Origin: Solirubrobacterales bacterium 67-14
Lineage (GTDB): Bacteria > Actinomycetota > Thermoleophilia > Solirubrobacterales > 70-9
NCBI GenBank assembly: GCA_001897355.1
Contig: MKST01000007.1
Location: 248,228-312,227, forward strand
DNA: 64,000 nucleotides
Direction of reading: 5' to 3'
In this document: positions 9,044 through 18,813 of the stretch, in pieces
Layout: each line of letters opens with the position of its first letter
Position numbering within the stretch: the stretch's first letter is position 1
Notes under the pieces: model-generated
What the model was told of the DNA's origin: nothing
Databases searched by the model: none
Seen by the model: the letters and a program-made list of their open reading frames with translations, nothing else
Made by a program: the position numbers and the translations under genes

Positions 9044-9802
9044 GTGAAGAAGCTCATCGCATTCCTGATCGCCGCCACGGCCGTGATCGCATTGGCGCCG
9101 CCGGCCGCTTCGGCCAAGACGGGAACCCTCACGGGGCTCTACAACCAGCGCTACTGCGAAATCTTCACCGTCACCCGTCCCGACCCGCCCGACTACACGG
9201 TCGACATCTACAACACGGTCGGCCTCAACGACTGCCCGGCCGACCAGTGGGCAGCGGTCGACTACGACGAGGTCAAGACTCAGACCGGATCGCTGACCGC
9301 CGTGCCGAATGGCCCGCGTCGTTGGGTGATCGACACGATCGCCGGCGGCAAGGCCGACGAGCCGCTCACCCTCAGCGGCCTCGAGGTGCGCCACGTCGCG
9401 GTGCTCACCGTCCCCAGCCTCTCCCCCGAGCCCTACACCGAGATGAAGATCGCGCGGACCACCACCTGGGTCTACAACAAGGGCCACAAGGTCCACTGGC
9501 TGGTCTCACCCGAGGGCAAGAAGTACGCGCTCCAGGCTTACACGACCAACGTCGACAAGACCCTGCGGGCGAAGAACCTCGACTCGCTCGGCACGAACCC
9601 GCAGATGGCCCTGCCGGAAGGCTGGAAGTACCGGACGATCAAGCTGAAGAAGCAGCTGCGGCTCCCGGCCCCGGGCGTGGCCACGATCATGCGCGACCCG
9701 CTCGGCGGTACCTACCAGAAGTTCAAGTGGCCGAAGAAGTTCTTCAAGCCGGTCAAGAAGAAGAAGGCCAAGCAGGCGAAGCCGAAGAGGAGCCGGCGCT
9801 AG
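9044..9802 (+). CDS. secreted hypothetical protein with Lys-rich tail
   Basis: GTG start after GGAAGGAG; signal peptide VKKLIAFLIAATAVIALAPPAASA; tail KKFFKPVKKKKAKQAKPKRSRR. Confidence 0.8.
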   Translation: MKKLIAFLIAATAVIALAPPAASAKTGTLTGLYNQRYCEIFTVTRPDPPDYTVDIYNTVGLNDCPADQWAAVDYDEVKTQTGSLTAVPNGPRRWVIDTIAGGKADEPLTLSGLEVRHVAVLTVPSLSPEPYTEMKIARTTTWVYNKGHKVHWLVSPEGKKYALQAYTTNVDKTLRAKNLDSLGTNPQMALPEGWKYRTIKLKKQLRLPAPGVATIMRDPLGGTYQKFKWPKKFFKPVKKKKAKQAKPKRSRR

Positions 9803-9853
9803 GCCACCGGACTCAGCCGGCGGCCGCCGCGGCGGCGACGCCACTGGACGGGG

Positions 9854-11242
9854 TTACTCGACGGTGACGCGGGCCATCGAGGTCATCGAGAGGTAGTAGA
9901 GGTCGCGGTTGAACCCTGGGGCCGGGAAGAGGAATGACTGGCTTGGCGAGGGCACCGTCACCCGGCCCTTCTCCTCGCCGGTGTCGAGGTCGAGCACGAC
10001 CAGACTGTCCCTGCCGATCACCGGGTAGCGGCGGACCAGGGCGTGGCGGCCGAGCGACTGAACGGCGCGACGGAAGAGGCGACGGAAACCGGGCCGCCGG
10101 GTGAACTCGAGATCGCGAAAGTCCTGGACCACCAGCTCGCGGGTGTCGGGGAAGACGATCAGATGGCCGGCGTGGGCGAAGTCGTCGCGGTGCCAGAGCG
10201 ACTCGAGCTCTTCGCCGACCAGCTTCCAGGCGTGGAGCACGGCGTTGCCGGCGTCGTAGGCCACGACCACCCCGCGCTCCGGATCCCAGGCGGGCGGGTT
10301 CGACTCGGTGCCGTGCGGCAGGCCGCTGATCTCGACCGACTTCAGCGAGTCCTGGTCGTCCAGCCGGCACCACCAGAGCCGCACCGGGGTCGGTGCCGTG
10401 CCGGTGCCGCGCATGCTCCAGTCGACCTCGTTCTGGCCGTTGTCCATCCAGAAGACGTGGCTGTCCGAGACGACCGGGTCCCAGCCGAAGGTCTGGCCGG
10501 GCCGGCCGTAGTGCGGGCGCCACTCGTCGTCGACCACCAGCTCTCCCGCGTCGCGGTCAAGGGTGAGTCGCAGCACGGACTCGGTCCCGACGCAGACCAC
10601 CGACTTGCCGTCCGAGGCGAGCCGGGCGATCGAACCTTCGGGAATCTCCACCTCCGGCACCACCGATTCGAGGGTCTCGGGATCCAGCACCGAGAAGGTC
10701 GAGGATGCCTCGCCGCGGGGGGCGTCGCAGTCCTTGGTGACCAGCTCGCCGGTGTCGAGGATGACGAAGGAGTTGTAGGGGCGGTTGACCGGCAGCCGCC
10801 GCTCGGCCTTGAGTTCCAGATCCTTGCTGAAGCGGCGGGCCCAGCAGCCGAAGACCATGTAGATGTCACCGTTGGCGTGGGCGGCGATCCCGCCCGGCCA
10901 GTAGCGCCCGGCCGGGAAGCGGGCCGTGACGGTCAAGGGCCGGAGGGTCTCCGGGTCGAGCTTCTCGACCCAGCCTTCGCAGTCGCCGGCCAGTGGGTCG
11001 CCCTTCGGCATGTCGTGCCGCAGCGCGTATAGCTCGCCTTCCTCGCGGCGGATCAGCATGTCCGCGGCGAAGCTGTCGCGGAAGACTTCGAGCTTCAGGT
11101 CCTCCCCCGGCTGGATGTCCAGACCGGGTTGGCCCTCCGGCTTGCACAGCCGACGCGGGCCACCGTCTTCCCCGGACCAGGGCTTCGGCCAGTAGGCACC
11201 CGCCTCGACCACGCCGCTCAGCGGGTTGGCGCCCTCGCTCAA
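9854..11242 (-). CDS. hypothetical protein, beta-propeller-like
   Basis: Repeated strand-like segments ('GGIAAHANGDIYMVFGCW', 'SIARLASDGKSVVCVGTESVLRL'); TTG start overlaps the upstream stop (TTGA). Confidence 0.6.
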   Translation of the reverse strand: MSEGANPLSGVVEAGAYWPKPWSGEDGGPRRLCKPEGQPGLDIQPGEDLKLEVFRDSFAADMLIRREEGELYALRHDMPKGDPLAGDCEGWVEKLDPETLRPLTVTARFPAGRYWPGGIAAHANGDIYMVFGCWARRFSKDLELKAERRLPVNRPYNSFVILDTGELVTKDCDAPRGEASSTFSVLDPETLESVVPEVEIPEGSIARLASDGKSVVCVGTESVLRLTLDRDAGELVVDDEWRPHYGRPGQTFGWDPVVSDSHVFWMDNGQNEVDWSMRGTGTAPTPVRLWWCRLDDQDSLKSVEISGLPHGTESNPPAWDPERGVVVAYDAGNAVLHAWKLVGEELESLWHRDDFAHAGHLIVFPDTRELVVQDFRDLEFTRRPGFRRLFRRAVQSLGRHALVRRYPVIGRDSLVVLDLDTGEEKGRVTVPSPSQSFLFPAPGFNRDLYYLSMTSMARVTVE

Positions 11243-11658
11243 GCCGCCCCGTGGAAATTCAGGTCGGAGAGGATCAGCCGGGCCTCTTCGAGGCCGGCTG
11301 CCCGATGCTCGTGTTCCTTCTGGTAGCCGGGGTTGCTGACCATGCTGATGAAGGCCTTGCGCGACGGGTACCGGACCAGGATCACCGCGTCCCACTCGGG
11401 CTGGTCGGGGCCGATGATCGACTCGACGCTGCTGGTCGCGGTCAGCACCTCGCCGCCGACCTCGGCCAGGTAGGGCGCGATCTTCTCGCCGTAGGTGGCG
11501 TAAGCCTCCGCCCCGGTCTTGCCTTCGTCGATGCCGGTCGCCTGGTCCTTGAAGCGGACCAGGTTGACCATCACGATCGGCGATTCGTCATCGGATCCGG
11601 CCAGTGCCTTGAACTGTTCCGGAGTCGGGTCGATCACCGGCACTGCTTGCCCTTGCAC
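11239..11658 (-). CDS. DUF1330-like protein
   Basis: 'IVMVNLVRFKDQ...AYATYGEKIAPYLAEVGGEVL...WDAVILVRYPSRKAFISMVSNPGYQ'. Confidence 0.8.
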   Translation of the reverse strand: MQGQAVPVIDPTPEQFKALAGSDDESPIVMVNLVRFKDQATGIDEGKTGAEAYATYGEKIAPYLAEVGGEVLTATSSVESIIGPDQPEWDAVILVRYPSRKAFISMVSNPGYQKEHEHRAAGLEEARLILSDLNFHGAA

Positions 11659-13322
11659 TTGCTGAGCTGCACCGCCTTGGCTTCGAGCTTGCTGACCACC
11701 CCGGCCATGTCGGGGTTGCTGGCGATGTTCTGGAGTTCGTTCGGATCCTTCTTCATGTCGTAGAGCTCGATGTCACCGAACGACCAGTGGACGTACTTGT
11801 AGCGGTTGGTCTTGACCCCGTAGAAGGGAAGATCGAACTTGGTCAGCGGGGTCGTGAACTTGAAGACCGGTCGATCGGCTTCGATCGGCAGGTCCCGCTT
11901 GGGCAGCTTGCCTTTCTTGCGGGCCGCGGCCAGCAGCGAGGTACCGTCCATCAGCCGGCCCGGCTTCGCCTTGGCCGCCTTGAGGATGGTCGGGGTCAGG
12001 TCGACATCCATGGTGGTGGAGTCGACCTTGCGACCGGCCTTGATGCCGGGGCCCCTCATCAGCAACGGCACCCGGATCGAGTTCTCGAAGGGCAGGAACT
12101 TCGAAGACGCGAGCCGGTGCTCACCCTGCAGGTAGCCGTTGTCCGAGGTGAAGATGATCACCGTGTTGTTCAACTCATGGGCCCGCTTCAGGCTCTTCAC
12201 GATCTTGCCGACCTGGTCGTCGATTGACCTCGCCGCCCCCAGGCGCCCGCGGAAGCTGGCCTGCACCCTTTCGATCTGATCGTCGGTGAGCGCCGGCAGA
12301 TCCCGGACGTTGGCCGCCTTGTCGGAGACGTCGGCCTCGTTGAAGGCCGGTGGTCGAGGAAGTTCGACCTTGTCGAAGGTGTGCTCATAGCGTTTGGGCG
12401 GCCGGGGGTCGGGCTGGGGGGCACCGGGCCTGAGGCCCTGAATGTTGTTGGTGTCCTCGGCGTGTGGGCCGGGCGTCGCGTAGTAGAGGAAGAAGGGCTT
12501 GCGCGACTTGACCGAACTCTTGACGAAGTCATTGGCCATCTTGCCGTTGACGTCCATCGTGTAGTCCTTGGCCCGCTGCCAACCGAAGTAGTCCCAGGGA
12601 TCAAAGGCCTGATGGAAGGTCGCGAGCAGTTCCGCGAACGATTCCGGCGTGTTCTCGGTCCCAAGCGTCCCCAACTTGATCTGAGCCTTGGCGTAGTCCG
12701 GGTCACCCCAGTAGCGGACCTTGCCGTTGAGGTTCATTCCGTAGTTGTAGTAGTCGTAAGTCGACTGGTCGAGCAGCGCCTTCCAGCTGTCCCATCCGGG
12801 GGGAACCTCGGTCAGGTCCAGGGTCGAGTACTCGTTCAGGTACTTGCCGACGAAGCCGGTCCGGTATCCGGCTTTCTTCATCCACGGGCCGAGGGTGTTG
12901 CGCTGGTTCAGCTTGCCGGGCAGGTCGCGTAGCCGGTAGTAACCCCCGTCGTTGCTCCGGAAGTTGGCCAGCACCTTGTTGTTGTGGGAGAGCTGGCCGG
13001 TAAGGAGCGCCGCCCGGGCCGGGCCGCAGAGCGGATACGGCGCGTTGTAGTCGGTGAAGGTCGTGCCGCCCCGCTGGAGGTATCGCTTGACGTTGGGCAG
13101 ATACTTGATGTCTCCTCGAACCAGGTCGTCGGTCTGGATCAAGACGATGTTGGGCCGGTTGCCGAAGTTGGCATGTGACTTGCGGGCTGCCGACCAGGCT
13201 TTCTCGTGCAGGCCGCCGACCATCATCAGCAGAGCGAAGAAGGCCAGGGCCAGGCTCCCGCCGGCAACGAGTTTGGCGACTGTACCTTCAAAAAAACGAC
13301 GGTTCATCCTCATCCTCTCCAC
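11634..13322 (-). CDS. sulfatase (arylsulfatase family)
   Basis: 'NIVLIQTDDL', formylglycine motif 'YPLCGPARAALLTGQ' (CxPxR), 'TVIIFTSDNGYLQGEHRL'. Confidence 0.93.
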   Translation of the reverse strand: MERMRMNRRFFEGTVAKLVAGGSLALAFFALLMMVGGLHEKAWSAARKSHANFGNRPNIVLIQTDDLVRGDIKYLPNVKRYLQRGGTTFTDYNAPYPLCGPARAALLTGQLSHNNKVLANFRSNDGGYYRLRDLPGKLNQRNTLGPWMKKAGYRTGFVGKYLNEYSTLDLTEVPPGWDSWKALLDQSTYDYYNYGMNLNGKVRYWGDPDYAKAQIKLGTLGTENTPESFAELLATFHQAFDPWDYFGWQRAKDYTMDVNGKMANDFVKSSVKSRKPFFLYYATPGPHAEDTNNIQGLRPGAPQPDPRPPKRYEHTFDKVELPRPPAFNEADVSDKAANVRDLPALTDDQIERVQASFRGRLGAARSIDDQVGKIVKSLKRAHELNNTVIIFTSDNGYLQGEHRLASSKFLPFENSIRVPLLMRGPGIKAGRKVDSTTMDVDLTPTILKAAKAKPGRLMDGTSLLAAARKKGKLPKRDLPIEADRPVFKFTTPLTKFDLPFYGVKTNRYKYVHWSFGDIELYDMKKDPNELQNIASNPDMAGVVSKLEAKAVQLSKCKGKQCR

Positions 13323-13354
13323 TCCCGGTGTGGCTCTCCTCGCGGGAGGATAAC

Positions 13355-13380
13355 CAAAACTTGATCCGTGTCAAGTTTTG
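13355..13380. promoter_or_regulatory. inverted-repeat operator upstream of sulfatase
   Basis: CAAAACTTGA-TCCGTG-TCAAGTTTTG, perfect 10-bp arms; on the minus strand it holds TTGACA, 16 nt, TATCCT. Confidence 0.6.
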
Positions 13381-13500
13381 TAACCCTGCTCGGGCCGGAA
13401 GGTAGCGGTCTCACTGCGGCCTGACGCGGGAAAAACCTGGCGCAAGGCTGCGGGTCCCGTGTAGGTTGAGCAAATCCCCGACCCCTGGAGCCGACCCGCG

Positions 13501-14160
13501 ATGACCCTGAGCCTGCACCAACATCCCTTCGCCTCGTACTGCTGGAAGGCACTGATCGCTCTCTACGAGCGTGACGTGCCTTTCGAGGCGATCCCGGTCG
13601 AGTCCGAAGATGACTGGGCCCGGCTGGCCGAGCTCTATCCGATGGTCAAGATGCCCGTCCTGATCGACGACGAGGCCGGGGTCACCATGTACGAGTCAAG
13701 CCTGGTGATCGAGTACCTCGACCGCTTCGGCGATGCGCGGCCGATGGTGCCCGCGGACCGTGACGCCGCGATAACAGCCCGCCTGCGAGACCGGATCTTC
13801 GACGGCTACGTGATGACGCCGATGCAGAAGATCGTGCTCGACAACCTCCGCCCCGACGGCGAAAGCGACGCCTTCGGCGTGGCCGAGGCCCGGGAAGACC
13901 TCCAGCGGTCCTATGCCTTCTTGGACACGCTGCTCACCGAGCGGTGGGCAGCCGGCCCAGAGTTCACGATCGCCGACTGCTCGGCCGCGCCGTCCCTCCA
14001 CTATGCGCTCGCGGTCGAGCGCTGGGACGAGGAACGCCTCCCCGCCCTGACCGCCTACTTCAGCCGGTTGATGGAGCGGCCCTCGGTCGCCCGGGTCGTG
14101 GACGAGGCCCGTCCCTACCGCGAGCTCTTCCCGCCCGGCTGGCCTGACTACGTCGACTGA
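13501..14160 (+). CDS. glutathione S-transferase family protein
   Basis: 'LHQHPFASYCWKALIALYERDVPFEAIPVE...YPMVKMPVLIDDEAGVTMYESSLVIEYLD'. Confidence 0.9.
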   Translation: MTLSLHQHPFASYCWKALIALYERDVPFEAIPVESEDDWARLAELYPMVKMPVLIDDEAGVTMYESSLVIEYLDRFGDARPMVPADRDAAITARLRDRIFDGYVMTPMQKIVLDNLRPDGESDAFGVAEAREDLQRSYAFLDTLLTERWAAGPEFTIADCSAAPSLHYALAVERWDEERLPALTAYFSRLMERPSVARVVDEARPYRELFPPGWPDYVD

Positions 14161-15755
14161 GCCGGTTCGGCCTCGCCTTCACCGGCGCCGAGCACGCGGC
14201 CGGGCAGGTTGCGGGCCGACCAAAATGAGGGGATGGCCAGCAGCGCCGCGATCAGCAGGGCCAGCTTGAGCGACTGCAGCTGGGCATCCTCGTAGCCGTC
14301 GACGATCGCCGTCGTCTCTTCCTCGTCGACGCCGGCCTGCTCAGCCGCCTGGCGGACCTGGTCGGCCGGCACGAAGCTGCCGCCGGAGCTCAGCCGCTGC
14401 TCGACTTGGGCCTTGGTCTGCTGGGAGATCTCGGCGTGGCCGGCCACGTTGTCGCTGAAGGCGGTCAGCAGCCCGGTGATCAGGATCGCCCCTAGCACCG
14501 CGGTGCCGAGCGAGGAACCGAGCTGCTGGGCGGTGTACTGGAGGCCACCGGCCTCGCTGCGGTCGCTGTCGCCGACCGCCGACTGGGCCACGTTCCCGAG
14601 CTGGGAGACGATCAGTCCCATGCCGACCCCGAGCACGCCCATCGCGACCAGGAAGTCCGCGTTGTCGAGGGAAGGTTCGATCGTCCCGACCAGCAGCAGC
14701 GCGGCGACGAAGACGATGACCAGGCCGATCCGGACCAGCGGCCGGGGAGCGAAACGGGAGGCGAGGGCCGAGCCGACCAGCGAGGTGGCGAAGAGACCGA
14801 CCGAGGTCGGCAGCATCCGCACGCCGGTTTCCAGCGCGTCGAAGCCGAGCACGACCTGGAGGTAGAGCGGGATCGTGAAGAAGATCCCCATCAGGATCAA
14901 GTTCTGGGCCAGCATCATCGAGAGGCCGGAGCGCAGCGGAACGATCCGGAAGAGCGCCAGGTGGACCAATGGGTCTTCGCCCCGCTCCTCGCGGTGGCGC
15001 TGCCAACTGACGAAGAGGCCGAGCAGGATCAGCCCGCCGATGATCACGAACGGGGTCAGGGAGAAGCCGAAGACCTCGACCGGCGAGTTCATCGGTTTGA
15101 GCCAGCCCCAGGTGCTGGCCTCGAGAACGCCCAGGACGATCATCGCGAGGCCCAAGGCCGAGAGGGCACCGCCGACCAGGTCGAGGCGCGGTCGCCTGCC
15201 TTCGGCCGGAGGTTCCAGCATCCAGCGGGTGCCGATCAAGATCCCGGCCGCGACGACGACCTCGCCGACGAACACGTAGCGCCAGGTGAAGTCGGTGGTC
15301 ATCCAACCGCCCAGGATCGGGCCGACCGCGATCCCGACCCCGGCCATGCCGCCGAGCACGCCATAGGCCACGGCGCGGTTTTTGCCCTCGAAGTTGCCGG
15401 CGACCAACGCCACCATCGCGGGCAGCACCATCGCCGCCCCTATCCCTTCCAGCACCGACCAGCCCAGGGCGAGCGAAGCGACGTTCCATGAAGCGGCGGT
15501 CAGGGCCGACCCGGCCGCGTAGACGACCAGGCCGATCTTGAAGATCCGCTTGCGCCCGTGGATGTCACCGAGCTTGCCACCGATCAGCATCAGCCCGGCC
15601 ATGACCAGGGCGTAGAAGGCGATGATCGCCTGGATCGTCGTGACCGTCGTGTCGAAATCCGCGACCAGCTGCGAAATCGAGACGTTCATCACCGCCTGGT
15701 CGAGGACCATCAGAAACTGGGCCGCGGCCAGGGTCATCAGCAGTTTCAAATTCAT
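14148..15755 (-). CDS. MFS transporter, DHA2 family
   Basis: Multi-TM; 'LDQAVMNVSISQLVADFDTTVTTIQAIIAFYALVMAGLMLIGGKLGDIHGRKRIF'. Confidence 0.92.
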   Translation of the reverse strand: MNLKLLMTLAAAQFLMVLDQAVMNVSISQLVADFDTTVTTIQAIIAFYALVMAGLMLIGGKLGDIHGRKRIFKIGLVVYAAGSALTAASWNVASLALGWSVLEGIGAAMVLPAMVALVAGNFEGKNRAVAYGVLGGMAGVGIAVGPILGGWMTTDFTWRYVFVGEVVVAAGILIGTRWMLEPPAEGRRPRLDLVGGALSALGLAMIVLGVLEASTWGWLKPMNSPVEVFGFSLTPFVIIGGLILLGLFVSWQRHREERGEDPLVHLALFRIVPLRSGLSMMLAQNLILMGIFFTIPLYLQVVLGFDALETGVRMLPTSVGLFATSLVGSALASRFAPRPLVRIGLVIVFVAALLLVGTIEPSLDNADFLVAMGVLGVGMGLIVSQLGNVAQSAVGDSDRSEAGGLQYTAQQLGSSLGTAVLGAILITGLLTAFSDNVAGHAEISQQTKAQVEQRLSSGGSFVPADQVRQAAEQAGVDEEETTAIVDGYEDAQLQSLKLALLIAALLAIPSFWSARNLPGRVLGAGEGEAEPAQST

Positions 15756-15810
15756 GTGTTGCTCGATTCTCCTGGCCGGGCGGGAGATCCCATCACCCGG
15801 TCCGGGTGAT

Positions 15811-18684
15811 TCAGCCGTTCGGGATGACCCAGACGATGCGGGTGGTCAGGTTGCGGGTCTTCTTCGGGCCGAACTTGGTGCATTCCGGATCCTTCGCCTT
15901 GCTGGCGTAGCTGACCACGAAGCGGACCTGCTTCTTCGGCTTCAGCTTCTTACGGAGCTTCTTCGGGATCGCGACCTTGTAGTTGGCCCATTCGCCGGTC
16001 ACCGTGAGCTGCCGCTGCGGGTACTTGATCTGGCCCTGTTTGCCCTTCAGGTGGTAGATCACCTTCGAGGAGACCCGCACCACCGCGGGCCCGGCGGTCG
16101 TCACTCGCGCACGGACCCCTGGAATGTTCGATCGCTTCTTCACGGACGGGCTGAAATAGGCAACCTTCTTGATCGCCACCGGCTCACAGGGGTCCGGCGG
16201 CGGCACCGGATCCTGACCGGAACCGGTGACCTGGGCGTTCGCCGGGCCGCCCGCCGCATTCGTCTCGATGTGGAGGTCCGCGACCTTCTCACCCGCGGTC
16301 GTCGGGGCGAAGGCCACCGAGATGTCGCAGGTGTCGTTCGGAGCGATGGACTTGTTCGAACAATCGTCCGATGTGATCTGGAACTGATCGGCGGCGGCAC
16401 CGGTAAGCGAGACCGAACCGGTCTCGAGATCCGTGGTGCCCATGCTGGTCAGGGTGAACGTCTGGGGGGCACCGGGACCCTCGTCGGTCAACCGGGTGCC
16501 GAAGTCGTGGGCACCAGGGGTGACGCCCCAGCTCGGGTCGGTTCCTTCGCCCTCCAGCAAGAGGATCCCCGTGTAGATATCCGCGTAGTAGCGGAGGCGG
16601 GCACTCCGATGACCGGTCGCCGAGGGCTCGAAGTCAACGGCAACCTGGCAGGTGTCGCCGGGCTGGATCGTCTCACCCTTGCAATCGTCCGAGACGATGG
16701 AGAAATCCTCGGCGTTCAGCTGGTTGGGGGCGATGAAGATGTCGTCCACATAGAGGGGACTCACCCCCATCACGGTCATCTCGAATACCTCGGGATTCGA
16801 AGGCCCAGTACCGAGCGGCACCGGGCCGAAGTCGGTTTGGAGCGGTTCCCAGGACGGATAGCCGAAGGGCGTGCCGGTACCGCTCAGCCCGACCGTCTGC
16901 GGGCTACCCGGCACGTTCGTGGTGAGGCTGAGGCTGGCGGATTTCGCGCCCACGGTCGTCGGTGCGAAGTGCACCACCACCTCGCAATCGCCCCCTGAGG
17001 CGATCGGGGGTGCCGTGGTGCAGTTCTCGCTGTCGATCTCGAACTGATCGGCATTCGCGCCCGTCAGAGTCACGGTGTCGATGTCCAGCGGGGTCGTGCC
17101 CGAGCTCGTGACCGTGAACGTCTGCGAATCCGATTCCAACGTGATCCTGGTGTTACCGAAATCGTGACTGGTCGGATCGATGTCGATGCCTGGGTTGGCC
17201 GTCCCGGTACCGCTCAGAGCGACGGTGGTCGGGGAGCCGGTGGCGTCGTGGGCGATGTTGAGGGTGGCGCTCTTCGCACCGGTCGTGCTCGGGGAGAACA
17301 CCACGTCCACCGCACAGGTGTCGCCACTGTTCAGGATCTGGGAATCGCAACCCTCGGCATAGATCTGGAAGTCACCGGCGTCGGTCCCGGTGATCGACAC
17401 TCCGCCTTCATCGACTTCGACCGGTCCGATCCCGGTGTTGGTCAGGGTTACGTTCATCGAGCTGGAAGTCTCGCCCGCGTGAACGTCGGGGAAGTTCAGC
17501 GTGGTCGGGTTCGCCGTCAGCGCCGGTGCCTCGTTCATGAGGACCGAGATCCGGCCGCCCTGGTCACCGGAGACCCAGTCGGGATGGCCGTCGTCGTTGA
17601 GGTCGCCGGTCGCGACCTCCCAGGGATAGGCCGGGCTGGTCGTGATCCACGGCCCGTCAGGCGAGGCGGTCAGGTTGCCGGCCGAGGAGCCGAGGAAGAC
17701 GGGGGCGCTGTAGATCAGCGGGTCGGAGAGGTTGCTGGCCATGCCGACCAGCAGATCCTCGTACCCGTCGCCGTCGAAGTCGGCGCTGGCGACCGAGTTG
17801 CCCCACTGGCTGTTGATCATCGGAACCGTCGGCGAGTCCGTGAAGCCGCCGGAGCCGTTTCCGAGCTTGATCAGGAGCTGCTGGTCGTCACGGCTGACCA
17901 CTGCGAAGTCCTGGTGGCCGTCGCCGTTGTAGTCCCCGGCCGAGATCCCCTGCGGCTGGAAGTAGCCGCCATAGGAGGACGTGACAACGCCCGCGTTGAT
18001 AACTACGGTGACGGCCCCCGGCATCGGCGGGGAGCCAGCGACGACGTTCAGGTTGGCAGTCGCGAAATCGTCGAGGCCGTCACCGTCGAAGTCGACAGCG
18101 ACGATGCTCACGGGGCTGTCTCCGACCGAGATCGTCGTTTCACTGCTCGTGCCGCCGGCACCGTCGCCAAAGATGATGTGGACCGAGTCGGTGCCCGAGC
18201 CGACCACCGCCAGGTCAGGATGGGAGTCACTGTTGAAATGGCCGCCGGTGATCGCCTGACCGTTGACCGGCGTGGTGATGGCCGGCAGGGCCGCGCCGAA
18301 GCTCCCGGTACCGGTGCCGGGAAAGATCCGCACCTTGTTGTTGGACGCGATCGCCACGTCGAGATTCCCGTCACCGTTGAAGTCGATCAGCGTGCCCGAG
18401 AGCGCGTAGTCGGAACCGGTCGAGAACGGGCTGCCGGCGGCGGGCGCGAGGGCCCCGTTCGGCCCGGCGAGGAAGACGGAGAACGAGTATTCGGCGTTGG
18501 CCGTGACGACGTCATCTCGCCCGTCGCCGTTCAGGTCGCCGGTCAAGACCGAGTTCGAGGTCAGCGCGCCTGTGCCGTAGGGACTACCCGCCGGCTGGAT
18601 GAAATCGAGGGCGGCGGCCGGTGCGGCCGACCAGAGTGCGGCGAGTACCACGAGAGCAGCGATGCTGGACTTGACGAAGCTCAA
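15811..18684 (-). CDS. secreted FG-GAP/VCBS repeat protein with choice-of-anchor-D repeats
   Basis: Repeats such as 'GDLNGDGRDDVVTANAEYS' and 'DFNGDGNLDVAIAS', then ~100-aa 'FG(N/T)...FTVTSSGTTPLDIDTVTLTGANADQFEI' repeats. Confidence 0.85.
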   Translation of the reverse strand: MSFVKSSIAALVVLAALWSAAPAAALDFIQPAGSPYGTGALTSNSVLTGDLNGDGRDDVVTANAEYSFSVFLAGPNGALAPAAGSPFSTGSDYALSGTLIDFNGDGNLDVAIASNNKVRIFPGTGTGSFGAALPAITTPVNGQAITGGHFNSDSHPDLAVVGSGTDSVHIIFGDGAGGTSSETTISVGDSPVSIVAVDFDGDGLDDFATANLNVVAGSPPMPGAVTVVINAGVVTSSYGGYFQPQGISAGDYNGDGHQDFAVVSRDDQQLLIKLGNGSGGFTDSPTVPMINSQWGNSVASADFDGDGYEDLLVGMASNLSDPLIYSAPVFLGSSAGNLTASPDGPWITTSPAYPWEVATGDLNDDGHPDWVSGDQGGRISVLMNEAPALTANPTTLNFPDVHAGETSSSMNVTLTNTGIGPVEVDEGGVSITGTDAGDFQIYAEGCDSQILNSGDTCAVDVVFSPSTTGAKSATLNIAHDATGSPTTVALSGTGTANPGIDIDPTSHDFGNTRITLESDSQTFTVTSSGTTPLDIDTVTLTGANADQFEIDSENCTTAPPIASGGDCEVVVHFAPTTVGAKSASLSLTTNVPGSPQTVGLSGTGTPFGYPSWEPLQTDFGPVPLGTGPSNPEVFEMTVMGVSPLYVDDIFIAPNQLNAEDFSIVSDDCKGETIQPGDTCQVAVDFEPSATGHRSARLRYYADIYTGILLLEGEGTDPSWGVTPGAHDFGTRLTDEGPGAPQTFTLTSMGTTDLETGSVSLTGAAADQFQITSDDCSNKSIAPNDTCDISVAFAPTTAGEKVADLHIETNAAGGPANAQVTGSGQDPVPPPDPCEPVAIKKVAYFSPSVKKRSNIPGVRARVTTAGPAVVRVSSKVIYHLKGKQGQIKYPQRQLTVTGEWANYKVAIPKKLRKKLKPKKQVRFVVSYASKAKDPECTKFGPKKTRNLTTRIVWVIPNG

Positions 18685-18813
18685 CTTTCCCCCTGAGCTG
18701 ATCGGCGCCCGGTCGGATACCGAGCAGTCGAAGAAATCCTATCCTCTGCCCTGGTACAGGTCCACCCCTGCCCGTACACTCAGCGCAATGGGACCGATCG
18801 AAAGCGGGGATCG

